Positions 30,259 to 38,290 of a stretch of DNA of 64,000 bases are shown piece after piece. Within the stretch, counting starts at the first letter, position 1, and the number at the start of each line of letters is the position of its first letter. The stretch comes from Kosmotoga olearia TBF 19.5.1. Lineage in GTDB: Bacteria > Thermotogota > Thermotogae > Petrotogales > Kosmotogaceae. Below the pieces are notes generated by a model that saw only the letters and a list, made by a program, of their open reading frames with translations, made no database searches and was not told the DNA's origin. A program made the translations under genes and the position numbers. The DNA lies in contig NC_012785.1 in the NCBI RefSeq assembly GCF_000023325.1, forward strand, positions 2,232,001-2,296,000, read 5' to 3'.

Positions 30259-30924
30259 ATGATTTTAGTGATGAGCGTTTTTAATCCTGAGGTCAAACCA
30301 CTGCTTGAGGTAATGTTGAAAATCGAAGAAGGTGAGCTCCTTGGAAGGTCTTACACCAGAGGTCTCATCGGAAAAAATGAGGTAGTTGTGGCGAGCGGGT
30401 TCGTAGGAAAAGTGGAAACCGCAGCTCTGGCGCAGAAGTTCATCGATGAATTTTCACCAAGGTTGATCGTGATGACATCCGGTGCGGGCGCGATAGACAG
30501 TTCCATCGAACCGGGAACGGTTGTAATAGGGAGTGAATTTCTTGAGTATGACCTTTATTTGCCACTGCGTTCCGGACATATAAGCGTTCCCACAACTGCT
30601 TCGGTTGCCCTGGATCATATAAAACAGTTGATGCCCGATGCAACCTATGGAAGGATCATCACGGGGGATCAAATTCTGGCGGATACTAAAAAGCGCGATG
30701 AGTTGTTCAAACAGTATCACGCATGTTGCCTCGATATGGATTCAGCGGCTCTCGCGCGTGTTGCCAAAATGAACAGAGTACCCTTTCTGGTTATAAAGGT
30801 TATTCTGGACAAGTGCGATGAGAACAGTGAGAATGACTTCGGTATCAATTTCGAAAGATACGGGCAGAAACCGGCGAAGATTCTTGCTGAATTGCTGAGG
30901 ACCCACGTTCTCGAAATTAAATGA
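30259..30924 (+). CDS. Nucleoside phosphorylase-superfamily protein, MTA/SAH nucleosidase-like
   Basis: 221 residues with the phosphorylase fold. It aligns by eye with MTA/SAH nucleosidase: NPEV near residue 11 matches the Glu12 region, TSGAGAI the phosphate/ribose loop, CLDMDSAALA the ribose-binding DME motif and VILDKCDE the catalytic SD motif. Two positions differ from the norm: DME is DMD (Asp161) and the residue before the catalytic Asp184 is Leu, not Ser. So activity on MTA/SAH is plausible but not safe. ATG 30259 follows AGGGGTG. It heads a run of six plus-strand genes (to 34102). Confidence 0.75.
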   Translation: MILVMSVFNPEVKPLLEVMLKIEEGELLGRSYTRGLIGKNEVVVASGFVGKVETAALAQKFIDEFSPRLIVMTSGAGAIDSSIEPGTVVIGSEFLEYDLYLPLRSGHISVPTTASVALDHIKQLMPDATYGRIITGDQILADTKKRDELFKQYHACCLDMDSAALARVAKMNRVPFLVIKVILDKCDENSENDFGINFERYGQKPAKILAELLRTHVLEIK

Positions 30925-30951
30925 ATTTTCGATTTCGCAGGGAGGGATAAG

Positions 30952-31290
30952 ATGAATTGTATTTTCTGTAAGATAATCGCTGGCGAGATACCAGCTGGCA
31001 AAGTTGCGGAAACGGAAAACTTCCTTGCTTTCAGAGACATCAATCCCGTTGCTCCTGCACACATTCTGGTTGTTCCAAAGAAACACATGGAAAAACCTGG
31101 TGAATTGGCTCTCCTAGACGGGGATATTCTCAAGGAACTTTTCAAACTCTTCCAGGATATAGCCGAAAAGGAAGGTATAGCGGAATCCGGGTTCCGCACT
31201 CTCGTGAATACCGGGCCTGATTCCGGCCAGGAGGTTAAGCACCTCCATTTTCATATAATTGGTGGAAGAAAACTCGGAAAGATAGGGTGA
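30952..31290 (+). CDS. HIT family protein (HINT type)
   Basis: 112-residue histidine-triad hydrolase acting on purine nucleoside phosphoramidates or related AMP conjugates. It has the N-terminal CIFCKIIAGEIPA with zinc-like Cys pair, then DINPVAPAHILVVPKKH, and the triad HLHFHIIGG near the C-terminus. It is a typical single-domain HINT, without odd residues. GGAGGG precedes the ATG. It follows a nucleosidase-like gene and is 4 nt upstream of a methyltransferase. Confidence 0.94.
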   Translation: MNCIFCKIIAGEIPAGKVAETENFLAFRDINPVAPAHILVVPKKHMEKPGELALLDGDILKELFKLFQDIAEKEGIAESGFRTLVNTGPDSGQEVKHLHFHIIGGRKLGKIG

Positions 31291-31294
31291 ATAG

Positions 31295-31909
31295 ATGAGT
31301 TTGGATAAGGATTTTGAGCATTATTATACATCGAAACCGACTTCACCTTTTAAGGTGAAGAAGGTTGTTCTTTCTTTGAAAAACGGGAGAATGTATAAAT
31401 TCAAGACACCATCGGGAGTTTTTTCTTTTGGGCAGATTGACAAGGCGAGCAAGCTGCTTATTGAACATGCCATTATTGGTGAGACTGACAGGCTCCTTGA
31501 TCTCGGCTGTGGTTACGGTGTTATTGGGATCACCCTGAAAAAAGAAAATCCTGATATCTCCCTTTGCATGAGCGATGTAAATGAAAGGGCTTTGGAGTTC
31601 GCAAAGATCAACGCTAAGAATAACAATATCGTTGCGGATATAAGGCTTGGAAATCTCTATGAACCGTGGAAAGACGAGATTTTTGACAACATTGTCTGTA
31701 ATCCCCCTATCGCTGCGGGAAAGAAGGTCTGGGAAAAGATTATAGTTGAAGCACCGGATCATCTTTCAGCAAAGGGAAAACTCCAGTTGGTAGCTTATCA
31801 TAACAAAGGCGGAGAAAGGCTCAAAAAAATCATGAAGTCCGTCTTTGGTAATGTGAGGGAAACGGTGAAATCAGGAGGAATAAGGGTTTATGTGTCCATC
31901 AAGCTCTGA
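31295..31909 (+). CDS. Class I SAM-dependent methyltransferase (RsmC/RlmG-like)
   Basis: 204 residues. SAM-binding motif LLDLGCGYGVIGI lies near residue 68 and the target-base motif NPPI (CNPPIAAG) near 131. DLGCGYG together with an NPP[IY] tetrad indicates a methyltransferase acting on an exocyclic amine of a base in RNA (COG2813 type). The N-terminal YYTSKPTSPFKVKKV-like stretch is that family's shape. The specific target is not known. It overlaps the next gene by 20 nt. Confidence 0.85.
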   Translation: MSLDKDFEHYYTSKPTSPFKVKKVVLSLKNGRMYKFKTPSGVFSFGQIDKASKLLIEHAIIGETDRLLDLGCGYGVIGITLKKENPDISLCMSDVNERALEFAKINAKNNNIVADIRLGNLYEPWKDEIFDNIVCNPPIAAGKKVWEKIIVEAPDHLSAKGKLQLVAYHNKGGERLKKIMKSVFGNVRETVKSGGIRVYVSIKL

Positions 31910-32600
31910 GATTTTGCTAGAACTGGAAGATATTTCTTATGAAATAAATGGAAAAAAGGTACTCAATGGAATAGATTTGAGAATTTTTAAAGGGGAGTTC
32001 TTTGGGATTTTGGGATCAAACGGTTCGGGCAAGACGACTTTGCTCAGGGTTGTTCTCGACCTTATAAAATCTACAAAAGGTGAAGTTCGAAAAGCTAATA
32101 CAGTTGATATTATCGGTTACATCTTTCAGAATCCTGATAATCAAATTGTTGGATCCAGTGTCGAGGAAGACATAATCTTTGGACTTGAGAATCTCGGGCT
32201 TACTGTTGAAGAGATTAAAACCCGTGTAGATGAGACACTCAAAACTATGGGATTGGAAGATTTAAGAGATGTTGATACCATCAGTCTTTCAGGAGGACAA
32301 AAACAGCTATTGTGCATCGCTTCCATCGTCGCTATGCGACCTGAAGTTATCCTGATGGATGAACCTTACAGTATGCTCGGCAGGGGAGAGCGGAGAAAGG
32401 TTAAGCCAGTTGTTGAAGGTCTGATAAATAAGGGAACTGCGATTGTTATGGCTTCGACCAGGCTGGAGGAACTCTGTAATTGTCATCGTGTTGCGCTTTT
32501 GGAATCAGGCCGTTTGGTTTTTCTTGGCCCTCCTGAAGAGCTCAGGAAAAAAACAGAACTTCTTGAAAGAACTGGAATCTACATTCCACTGGTGTGTTAG
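31890..32600 (+). CDS. ECF-type transporter ATPase, degenerate subunit
   Basis: 236 residues. Walker A GSNGSGKTT, Q-loop IFQNPDNQIVGSSVEEDIIFGLENLG (the EcfA hallmark), signature LSGGQKQL and Walker B VILMDEP are intact. The D-loop reads SMLGRG, lacking the usual Asp, and the switch histidine is replaced (ASTRLEEL instead of xTHxxEE). It is therefore probably the less active half of a heterodimer with the next gene. ATG 31890 is 11 nt after AGGAGG, inside the end of the methyltransferase gene. No EcfT or EcfS gene is nearby. Confidence 0.85.
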   Translation: MCPSSSEILLELEDISYEINGKKVLNGIDLRIFKGEFFGILGSNGSGKTTLLRVVLDLIKSTKGEVRKANTVDIIGYIFQNPDNQIVGSSVEEDIIFGLENLGLTVEEIKTRVDETLKTMGLEDLRDVDTISLSGGQKQLLCIASIVAMRPEVILMDEPYSMLGRGERRKVKPVVEGLINKGTAIVMASTRLEELCNCHRVALLESGRLVFLGPPEELRKKTELLERTGIYIPLVC

Positions 32601-32602
32601 TT

Positions 32603-33424
32603 ATGTTGAGATTTGAAGTGGTAACGCACATATACAATTTTGGAAGCCCTTACGAACGAAAAGCTCTCGAGGTTTTATCTTTTGAAATACCCAAAGGTGG
32701 TTTTTTGCTGGTTCTAGGGGGAAATGGATCCGGAAAGACCACCCTTCTCATGCTCGCTTCCGGACTTATGAAGCCAACTTTTGGGGAGATTTATGCTTTC
32801 AATGAAAAGTTAGAGAATGGGGGAAGCAAGAATCTCAGGAAAAGGATAGGGATACTGTTTCAGTTTCCTGAAAACCAGTTTTTTGCCGAAACCGTTGAAG
32901 AGGAAGTTAAATACGCGGGAAAGAACTTTGAAATACCTTCTCTAGAGAAACGCTTCGATGAAGTTATGCAAATGGTTGGGTTGCCTGCTGAAAAAATTGC
33001 CAACCTTTCCCCTTTCAAACTTTCCGGTGGGGAGATGCGAAGAGTTGCCTTTGCCAGCGTGTTGATATATTCACCGGAACTGCTGATTCTGGATGAGCCA
33101 ACCGCATCGCTGGATTATATGGGAATAATTCAAATTAGAAAAATCCTTTCTAAGATTCATGAAAACAACGGAACGGTGGTTGTTTCAACACATTGGCCTG
33201 AATATTTTCTTGATATGGCTTCCCATGTTTTAGTCTTGAAAGAGGGGAGGAAAGTGTTTTTCGGAGGCGTGCGCGAATTTCTTTTGCATTCTGAGAAAAA
33301 ACTGTTAGAATATGGATTAACACTCGACGGCGAGTTGGGGTTATTGAAGCATTTTTTTGAAAAGCATGGAAGATTGCCTGAAAAAAGGTCTGAGTTGACT
33401 AAATTCAATGGAGGGGAAAGGTGA
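32603..33424 (+). CDS. ECF-type transporter ATPase, catalytically complete subunit
   Basis: 273 residues. Walker A GGNGSGKTT, Q-loop FQFPENQFFAETVEEEVKYAG, signature LSGGEMRRVAFA, Walker B LLILDEPTASLD and switch His (STHWPEYF) are all present. It pairs with the previous gene to form the EcfA-EcfA' module that powers vitamin or metal uptake through a shared EcfT. I use ATG 32603, 8 nt after GGTG and 2 nt after the stop of the previous gene; the GTG 32594 has no ribosome-binding site. The substrate-binding and EcfT subunits must be elsewhere. Confidence 0.88.
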   Translation: MLRFEVVTHIYNFGSPYERKALEVLSFEIPKGGFLLVLGGNGSGKTTLLMLASGLMKPTFGEIYAFNEKLENGGSKNLRKRIGILFQFPENQFFAETVEEEVKYAGKNFEIPSLEKRFDEVMQMVGLPAEKIANLSPFKLSGGEMRRVAFASVLIYSPELLILDEPTASLDYMGIIQIRKILSKIHENNGTVVVSTHWPEYFLDMASHVLVLKEGRKVFFGGVREFLLHSEKKLLEYGLTLDGELGLLKHFFEKHGRLPEKRSELTKFNGGER

Positions 33425-33427
33425 TAC

Positions 33428-34102
33428 ATGTTCAACATCTCTGTTTTAGTCAATACCGCAGCTATCATAATTGGTTCAATCCTCGGAATCTTCTCGGGTA
33501 AAAATCTCAGCGACAGATACAAAGATGTTCTTTTCAAGATTATAGGTTTGCTTACCCTTGGACTGGGGGTAAAGATGTTCCTTGATTACCATAATGCAAT
33601 GGTTGTTCTTGGAAGCATGGTTATCGGCGGTTTGATTGGTGAAAAGTTTGATATAGAAACAAAGATAGGGCGTTTAACAGGGAATAAAAACAACCAACTT
33701 TACGTGAAAGGATTCATAACCGCAACGGTGCTTTTTCTTGCGGGCCCTATGACCGTTATAGGTTCGATACAGGCGGGGGTACAGGGAAACAATGAGATTA
33801 TATTTATAAAATCCCTTATGGACGGTATATCTTCAGTGATGCTAGCGGCCTCTTTCGGTACGGGAGTTCTTCTCTCTGCGGTTTCTGTGTTTGTCGTACA
33901 GGGGACCCTGGTTTCCCTTGCAGGGTTTCTCGAATTTTTGCAACAACCCGCTTACATGGGGGATTTCTCCGGAGTCGGCGGCCTCATGCTCCTTGGCCTG
34001 GGGATTCGATTGCTGGAGATAAAAGAAATCAAGGTTGGAAACTTCTTACTGGCTCTGATCATATCCCCTCTTTTGACTTATCTCACACAGTTGTTCATTT
34101 GA
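33428..34102 (+). CDS. DUF554 family membrane protein (YqgA-like)
   Basis: 224 residues with about six predicted membrane helices. The N-terminal NTAAIIIGSILGIFSGKNLSDRYKD and the GAMTVIGSIQAG-like motif (here AGPMTVIGSIQAGVQGN) identify DUF554. Members are putative transporters of unknown substrate. It starts 3 nt after the ECF ATPase stop, in the same transcription unit. Its 3' end overlaps the end of the convergent oxidoreductase gene by 8 nt, so there is no room for a terminator between them. Confidence 0.88.
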   Translation: MFNISVLVNTAAIIIGSILGIFSGKNLSDRYKDVLFKIIGLLTLGLGVKMFLDYHNAMVVLGSMVIGGLIGEKFDIETKIGRLTGNKNNQLYVKGFITATVLFLAGPMTVIGSIQAGVQGNNEIIFIKSLMDGISSVMLAASFGTGVLLSAVSVFVVQGTLVSLAGFLEFLQQPAYMGDFSGVGGLMLLGLGIRLLEIKEIKVGNFLLALIISPLLTYLTQLFI

Positions 34103-34946
34103 AGCTTTCAAGCTCTTCAAGCACTTCTTCACTTTCCCTGATCTCAATGAGTTTCGTTCCGGATCTCAAAACCGGATGTAATTCGTGAAATGTGAGCTTT
34201 TTGTTGAGATAGATGATCCCCGTGGGGATTTTACCACCAAATTCAAGTGCCTTTTCAAAGGCTTTTAATCTATCGGTCGGGTCGTATGAAGGGTCTTTTT
34301 CGTTGACGTCATAAAGTCTTGATTTGTACCACGCAAAGGTATTCACTTTATTGAAGGAAACACAGGGATGCATAACGTCCACGATAGAGAATCCTTTATG
34401 TTCAATAGCCGCGGAAAGGGTCTTTTTGAAGTGGTCTTTATCACCAGACCATGTTCGTGCGACAAAGCTGGCGTTAAGGGCTATTCCCATAGCTATGGGA
34501 TTTAAGGGTTCGTTTATTACTCCCCAGGGTTGAGCACTGGTGATCTGGTTTAATTCGGTGGTGGGCGATCCCTGCCCCTTTGTGAGACCGTAGATTCTAT
34601 TGTCGTGAACGATAACCGTTATATCCACGTTCCTCCTGATTCCATGAATCATATGATTTCCACCCTCACCATACATGCACCCGTCACCGGATTCAGCGAT
34701 GACCACAAGATCCGGGTTGGCAACCTTTGCAGCGAAGGCAACGGGAATACTCCTTCCATGAAGACCGTTGAAGAAGTTGACGTTCAGGTAATGGGGCATC
34801 TTTGCAGCCTGGCCGATTCCCGTTACCATAAGAACCTGATCTGGTTCGAGCCCCATATCCTCAAAGGTTTCAGCAAGGAATTGCCTTATCGGAAAATTAC
34901 CACATCCCGGGCACCAGGCTGGAGAGCTGTCTTTCAGGAATTTCAT
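34095..34946 (-). CDS. 2-oxoacid:ferredoxin oxidoreductase, beta (ThDP) subunit
   Basis: 283 residues; the thiamine-diphosphate subunit of a CoA-forming 2-oxoacid:ferredoxin oxidoreductase. CPGCGNFPI at the N-terminus is the family's Cys-containing motif, and AESGDGCMYGEGGNH...HDNRIYGLTKGQ is the ThDP-binding GDG...N motif. It overlaps the alpha gene by 4 nt (ATGA). This two-gene enzyme (alpha-gamma fusion plus beta) differs from the four-gene korDABC at 58390-60998. The preferred 2-oxoacid cannot be told from sequence. Confidence 0.92.
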   Translation of the reverse strand: MKFLKDSSPAWCPGCGNFPIRQFLAETFEDMGLEPDQVLMVTGIGQAAKMPHYLNVNFFNGLHGRSIPVAFAAKVANPDLVVIAESGDGCMYGEGGNHMIHGIRRNVDITVIVHDNRIYGLTKGQGSPTTELNQITSAQPWGVINEPLNPIAMGIALNASFVARTWSGDKDHFKKTLSAAIEHKGFSIVDVMHPCVSFNKVNTFAWYKSRLYDVNEKDPSYDPTDRLKAFEKALEFGGKIPTGIIYLNKKLTFHELHPVLRSGTKLIEIRESEEVLEELESFK

Positions 34947-36598
34947 ATTTTGCCCACCTCCTCGAGTTTTTTGTCAAGCCAGTTTGCGGTAATTGGTCTG
35001 CCATCGTAGCGACCAATGTGTTCCACTTTACGGTAGAGCTTTGAGGCGAGCAATTCAGCGAATTGGCCGGTATAATTTCCTTCAACGGTTATAAGACGCT
35101 TGTTTTTGAGCTGGTCAAAAATATTTAAATTCAACGGGTAAAGTTCATTGTAATGGACATAACCCAGATTGCGTTTCCTTGCGAATTCATCGATGGCTCC
35201 CCAGGAGTCTCCCCATCCTACAAGAATCGTATCCGCCTCCAGGTTATACGTAAGGGGTGAAGCGATTTCCTTTTGCAGACTTTCAAGTTTTTTATTTCTT
35301 TTCTCTACCATTCCGGCGCGTATCTCCAGGTCTTCTGTGATGAATCCGTATTCATCGTGCTCATCGCTGTCAGCTCTAACTATGGCGTCACCACCCGGAA
35401 TAGCTCTGGGAGAAACCCCATTTTTTGTTAGTTGATAGCGCTTGTATTCAAGACCCTCATCACTTTTAATGAGAAATCTCTTTGAATACTCAGACCTGTG
35501 GACAGGAGGTTCGATGGTAGCCTGAGAATCGACCAGCTGCTGGGAGAGAAGCACAAAGGCAGGTATTTGATATTTATCAGCAAGGTAGAAAGCTTTTTCA
35601 GTTAATTCAAAGGCTTCTTTGGAAGTTCGAGGAGCGCAAATATATCTTGGAAACTCACCGTGACCAGATTTAAGCACAAAATACAGGTCTTCCTGAGCCG
35701 TTCTTGTCGGCAAGCCGGTAGCAGGTGCCGGTCGTTGAGCATCAACAATTACCACCGGTGTTTCTGTCATTCCAGCGAGGCTTACTCCCTCCTGCATCAG
35801 AGCAAACCCACCACCGGAAGTGGTTACCATGGAACGTACACCCGCAAATGAAGCACCTATAGCCATGTTTATTGCTGCTATCTCATCTTCGGCTTGTTCC
35901 ACTACGATAGAATATTTTTCCGCACGTTTTGCAAGAAAGAGCATGACACCTGTTCCGGGTGTCATTGGGTAAGCCGAGATGAATCTACAACCGGCAGCAA
36001 TGGCTCCCAGACCGGTTCCTTCCGTCCCGTTGAGCAACAGCCTTTCATTTTCTCGATTCTTTGGAATTTTTTTAAAAGATAGATCGAGTGATATCTCGTA
36101 GCCATTTTTAAGAGCTTTGATGTTTGATTCCAAAAGCTGTTCGCTGCTGGTGAAATAATCCGTTATAAGTTGAATGGGGATTTCAACCGGAACGTCCAAA
36201 GCTTTAAGGATTGCCCCAACTATCACAGTATTCAAAGTTCTTGGATTTCCCGCTCCCTTCGCTCTCTCTTTGAATTTTATCCGAATAGGTTCGAACTTGT
36301 GCCCAACATCCTCTTTATCAGCCACAACGACTGTGTTCGAATGGATGTAACGCTCTAAGGTGTTTGTAGTGACTGAACTTAATGAAGCAACAAGATCAAC
36401 TTCCTCACGCATAGCATAAACAGGGTATTCTGAAACACGGATTCTGTAAATGTATTCACCACCACGTATTCTTGAATGGTAACTTTTATCTGTAAATACA
36501 TTATATCCGGCTCTAAAAAGAGCTTTAGCAGCTAAGTTGCCCGCGGTTTGAATACCTTGTCCCGCTTCGCCAGAAATGGCTATCACAAGCTCTTTCAT
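34943..36598 (-). CDS. 2-oxoacid:ferredoxin oxidoreductase, fused gamma-alpha subunit
   Basis: 551 residues. Residues 1-180 are the gamma domain (SGEAGQGIQTAGNLAAKAL, RIRGGEYIYRIRVSE). From about 195 on is the alpha (pyrimidine-binding) domain with GTEGTGLGAIAAGCRFISAYPMTPGTG, VEQAEDEIAAINMAIGASFAG and TTSGGGFALMQEGVSLAGMTETPVV. This is the fused KorA type with only two subunits and no own ferredoxin. ATG 36598 follows GGAGGTG. A bidirectional hairpin terminator lies just upstream and isolates it from rubredoxin/sor. Confidence 0.92.
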   Translation of the reverse strand: MKELVIAISGEAGQGIQTAGNLAAKALFRAGYNVFTDKSYHSRIRGGEYIYRIRVSEYPVYAMREEVDLVASLSSVTTNTLERYIHSNTVVVADKEDVGHKFEPIRIKFKERAKGAGNPRTLNTVIVGAILKALDVPVEIPIQLITDYFTSSEQLLESNIKALKNGYEISLDLSFKKIPKNRENERLLLNGTEGTGLGAIAAGCRFISAYPMTPGTGVMLFLAKRAEKYSIVVEQAEDEIAAINMAIGASFAGVRSMVTTSGGGFALMQEGVSLAGMTETPVVIVDAQRPAPATGLPTRTAQEDLYFVLKSGHGEFPRYICAPRTSKEAFELTEKAFYLADKYQIPAFVLLSQQLVDSQATIEPPVHRSEYSKRFLIKSDEGLEYKRYQLTKNGVSPRAIPGGDAIVRADSDEHDEYGFITEDLEIRAGMVEKRNKKLESLQKEIASPLTYNLEADTILVGWGDSWGAIDEFARKRNLGYVHYNELYPLNLNIFDQLKNKRLITVEGNYTGQFAELLASKLYRKVEHIGRYDGRPITANWLDKKLEEVGKI

Positions 36599-36623
36599 GA
36601 GGGTTCACCTCCAAATAACCAAC

Positions 36624-36655
36624 AAAAAAGGCGGGGAACAATCCCCGCCTTTTTT
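36624..36655 (-). terminator. Rho-independent terminator of the sor-rubredoxin unit
   Basis: GC-rich 8-bp stem GGCGGGGA/TCCCCGCC with a 4-nt loop, flanked by six A on one side and six T on the other, so it can work on both strands. On the minus strand it ends the sor-rubredoxin transcript 5 nt after the rubredoxin stop codon. Confidence 0.92.
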
Positions 36656-36659
36656 AAAT

Positions 36660-36821
36660 TCAATCGACTGGTTCAAAATCATCTTTACCTGCGCCACAAA
36701 GTGGACACACCCAATCCTCGGGAATTTCTTCAAAAGGAGTTCCGGGTTCAACTCCGTTGTCGGGATCACCGGTTTCAGGATCGTAAATATACCCGCATAT
36801 GAGACATCTGTACTTCTTCAC
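36660..36821 (-). CDS. Rubredoxin
   Basis: 53-residue one-iron electron carrier. The two Cys-x2-Cys knuckles (CLICG near residue 6 and CPLCG near 39) and the conserved [30 protein letters not shown] sequence are diagnostic. The start is GTG 36821, 7 nt after AAGGAGA; the stop is at 36660. It begins 14 nt after the superoxide reductase stop and very probably supplies electrons to that enzyme. It is short and easily missed in automatic calls. Confidence 0.96.
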   Translation of the reverse strand: MKKYRCLICGYIYDPETGDPDNGVEPGTPFEEIPEDWVCPLCGAGKDDFEPVD

Positions 36822-36835
36822 GATGCTCTCTCCTT

Positions 36836-37192
36836 TCACTTAACCTCAATTTTTTTAGAACTTTCCCATAAACCATGAAGATTACAATAACTAGTTGCTA
36901 TCAGCGTGCCGGATTTCTCCAGTTTGATTGTAAGCGTAGCTTTTGGTTCGGAAAGCACGGGAGTTAGTTCAATGTGGCCAAGGTGTACAAGGAATTGGCT
37001 GTCATCGTACTTAACATAAAGGTCCATCCATTTAATATGGTGTTCAACTGTGTTAGGGTGAGGAATTTCCTTTCCCACAGAGAGTTCAACGGTAAAAGCT
37101 TTTGCAGTTTCAACCTGTTCCGGTGCCTCAATGAGTGGTGCATGTTTTTCATTCTTCCAATCGGCTGTCTTCACAAATTCACCAATCTTCAT
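36836..37192 (-). CDS. sor: Class II superoxide reductase (neelaredoxin type)
   Basis: Reduces superoxide to hydrogen peroxide without making oxygen. 118 residues with all iron ligands visible: EKHAP (His about 17; Glu before it), [11 protein letters not shown] (three His) and CNLHGLW (Cys and His near the C-terminus). The N-terminal desulforedoxin-like iron site of class I enzymes is absent. GGAGGG precedes ATG 37192. It is co-transcribed with rubredoxin, its usual electron donor. A small hairpin at 37215-37235 lies in its leader. Confidence 0.94.
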   Translation of the reverse strand: MKIGEFVKTADWKNEKHAPLIEAPEQVETAKAFTVELSVGKEIPHPNTVEHHIKWMDLYVKYDDSQFLVHLGHIELTPVLSEPKATLTIKLEKSGTLIATSYCNLHGLWESSKKIEVK

Positions 37193-37214
37193 TTTTTTAC
37201 CCTCCTTAATAAAC

Positions 37215-37242
37215 GGTCTGCTATTACATCAGACCATTTTTT
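37215..37242. other. Small hairpin in the sor leader
   Basis: GGTCTG (37215-37220) pairs with CAGACC (37230-37235) over a 9-nt loop; six T follow on the plus strand. On the minus strand it sits 23 nt upstream of the sor start, between it and the end of the PHP gene. It could be a weak terminator, an operator or chance. Confidence 0.3.
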
Positions 37243-37311
37243 CGAGCTACATTACAATCTTACACCACTCTATTATTCTGAAGAAAGCCAAGCAGAGACA
37301 CTTATTGTATT

Positions 37312-38151
37312 TTAAAGTACCCTGCAAAGGAAATCTGAGACAAATCTATATGGTACGTACATTCCCAATTCAAACGGAACGTCCGTTTCTCCATTGAGTT
37401 TGAGCTCGTTATACCCATGATAATCGCTTCCGGCAGTGACAACAAGTTCATATTTTTTCGCGATGTTCAAATAAAACTCGATCTTTTCATCGGTGTGATA
37501 AGGATAAAAAACCTCGATACCAGCAAGGCCATGTCCTTTCAGTTCTTTGATTAGCCCCTCAAACTCTTCGTCCGGTAACCCTGTTTGATACGGATGAGCT
37601 ATCACGGGGATCCCATCAGCTTCAAGAATCATTTCTATAGATTCTTTTGGAGAAAGCCGCTTTTTGTCCACGTAAAAAAGAGCACCCTTTTTGAGATATT
37701 TTTCGAAAGCTTCGTCGTAGGAATCAACATAGCCTTTCTTGATCATAAGGGAAGCGAAGTGAGGACGGCCGATTAAATCATCATTCCCGACTTCTTTTAG
37801 TTCTTCAAGGGTTATATCGAAGCCGTGGGATTTCATTTTTTCTATCATTATAAGGTTTCTTTTAAGCCTGTAATCCTGAAGCTCGGTTAATGTCTGATCT
37901 ATCCTTTCGTTGTTTGGGTCCACACCATAACCGAGTATGTGGAGTACTCCGTTAAATTCGGCACTTATCTCAACACCTTTTATCACAATGACATCTTTGA
38001 AAACATTCGGAAGCTCTTTAACCCCATTTATTGTATCGTGATCTGTAATGGCAAGAACTTCAATCCCCTTATCGGCCGCTTCTTCCAATAATTCTTCCGG
38101 GGTACATGTTCCGTCTGACGCTGTGCTATGTACATGCAGGTCTATTAACAT
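37312..38151 (-). CDS. PHP-domain phosphoesterase (YciV/RnaAM-like)
   Basis: 279 residues, trinuclear-metal PHP fold: DLHVHSTASDGTCTPEEL at the N-terminus, AITDHDTINGV, GVEISAE with Glu, HxGYG-like LHILGYG, IAHPYQTGLPDEEF and GSDYHG at the C-terminus. An AMP- or nucleotide-binding insertion follows GYG as in YciV. Members hydrolyse 3',5'-bisphosphonucleotides or short RNA 5' ends. The ATG at 38151 has AGGTGAGATATA upstream. It is monocistronic, and its activity is inferred from the family. Confidence 0.88.
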   Translation of the reverse strand: MLIDLHVHSTASDGTCTPEELLEEAADKGIEVLAITDHDTINGVKELPNVFKDVIVIKGVEISAEFNGVLHILGYGVDPNNERIDQTLTELQDYRLKRNLIMIEKMKSHGFDITLEELKEVGNDDLIGRPHFASLMIKKGYVDSYDEAFEKYLKKGALFYVDKKRLSPKESIEMILEADGIPVIAHPYQTGLPDEEFEGLIKELKGHGLAGIEVFYPYHTDEKIEFYLNIAKKYELVVTAGSDYHGYNELKLNGETDVPFELGMYVPYRFVSDFLCRVL

Positions 38152-38284
38152 ATATATATCTCACCTCTTTCTGCGTGTATTTAATTAATGATACAACAGA
38201 TTTGACTTGCTTGAAATAACCGGATAAATCTACTTCGTTTCAAAAGGAAGACAAAATGAAGATTTAGCGTAAATACAGCTATGC

Positions 38285-38290
38285 TATACT
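38285..38290 (+). promoter_or_regulatory. Candidate -10 box and leader of the LarE-like operon
   Basis: TATACT at 38285-38290, with TTTAGC about 16 nt upstream. The roughly 65-nt leader that follows (38298-38362) can fold into a hairpin GAGC..GCC-loop-GGGC.GCTC. The upstream part of the 211-bp gap (38152-38284) has another TTGACT-17-TAAATC promoter-like pair at 38202-38230 and no gene. I cannot match the leader to a known riboswitch. Confidence 0.35.

Noticed and set aside
37215-37242. Rho-independent terminator on the plus strand
   Set aside because: Hairpin plus six T look right, but no plus-strand gene precedes it; the flanking genes are on the minus strand, where no T run follows.
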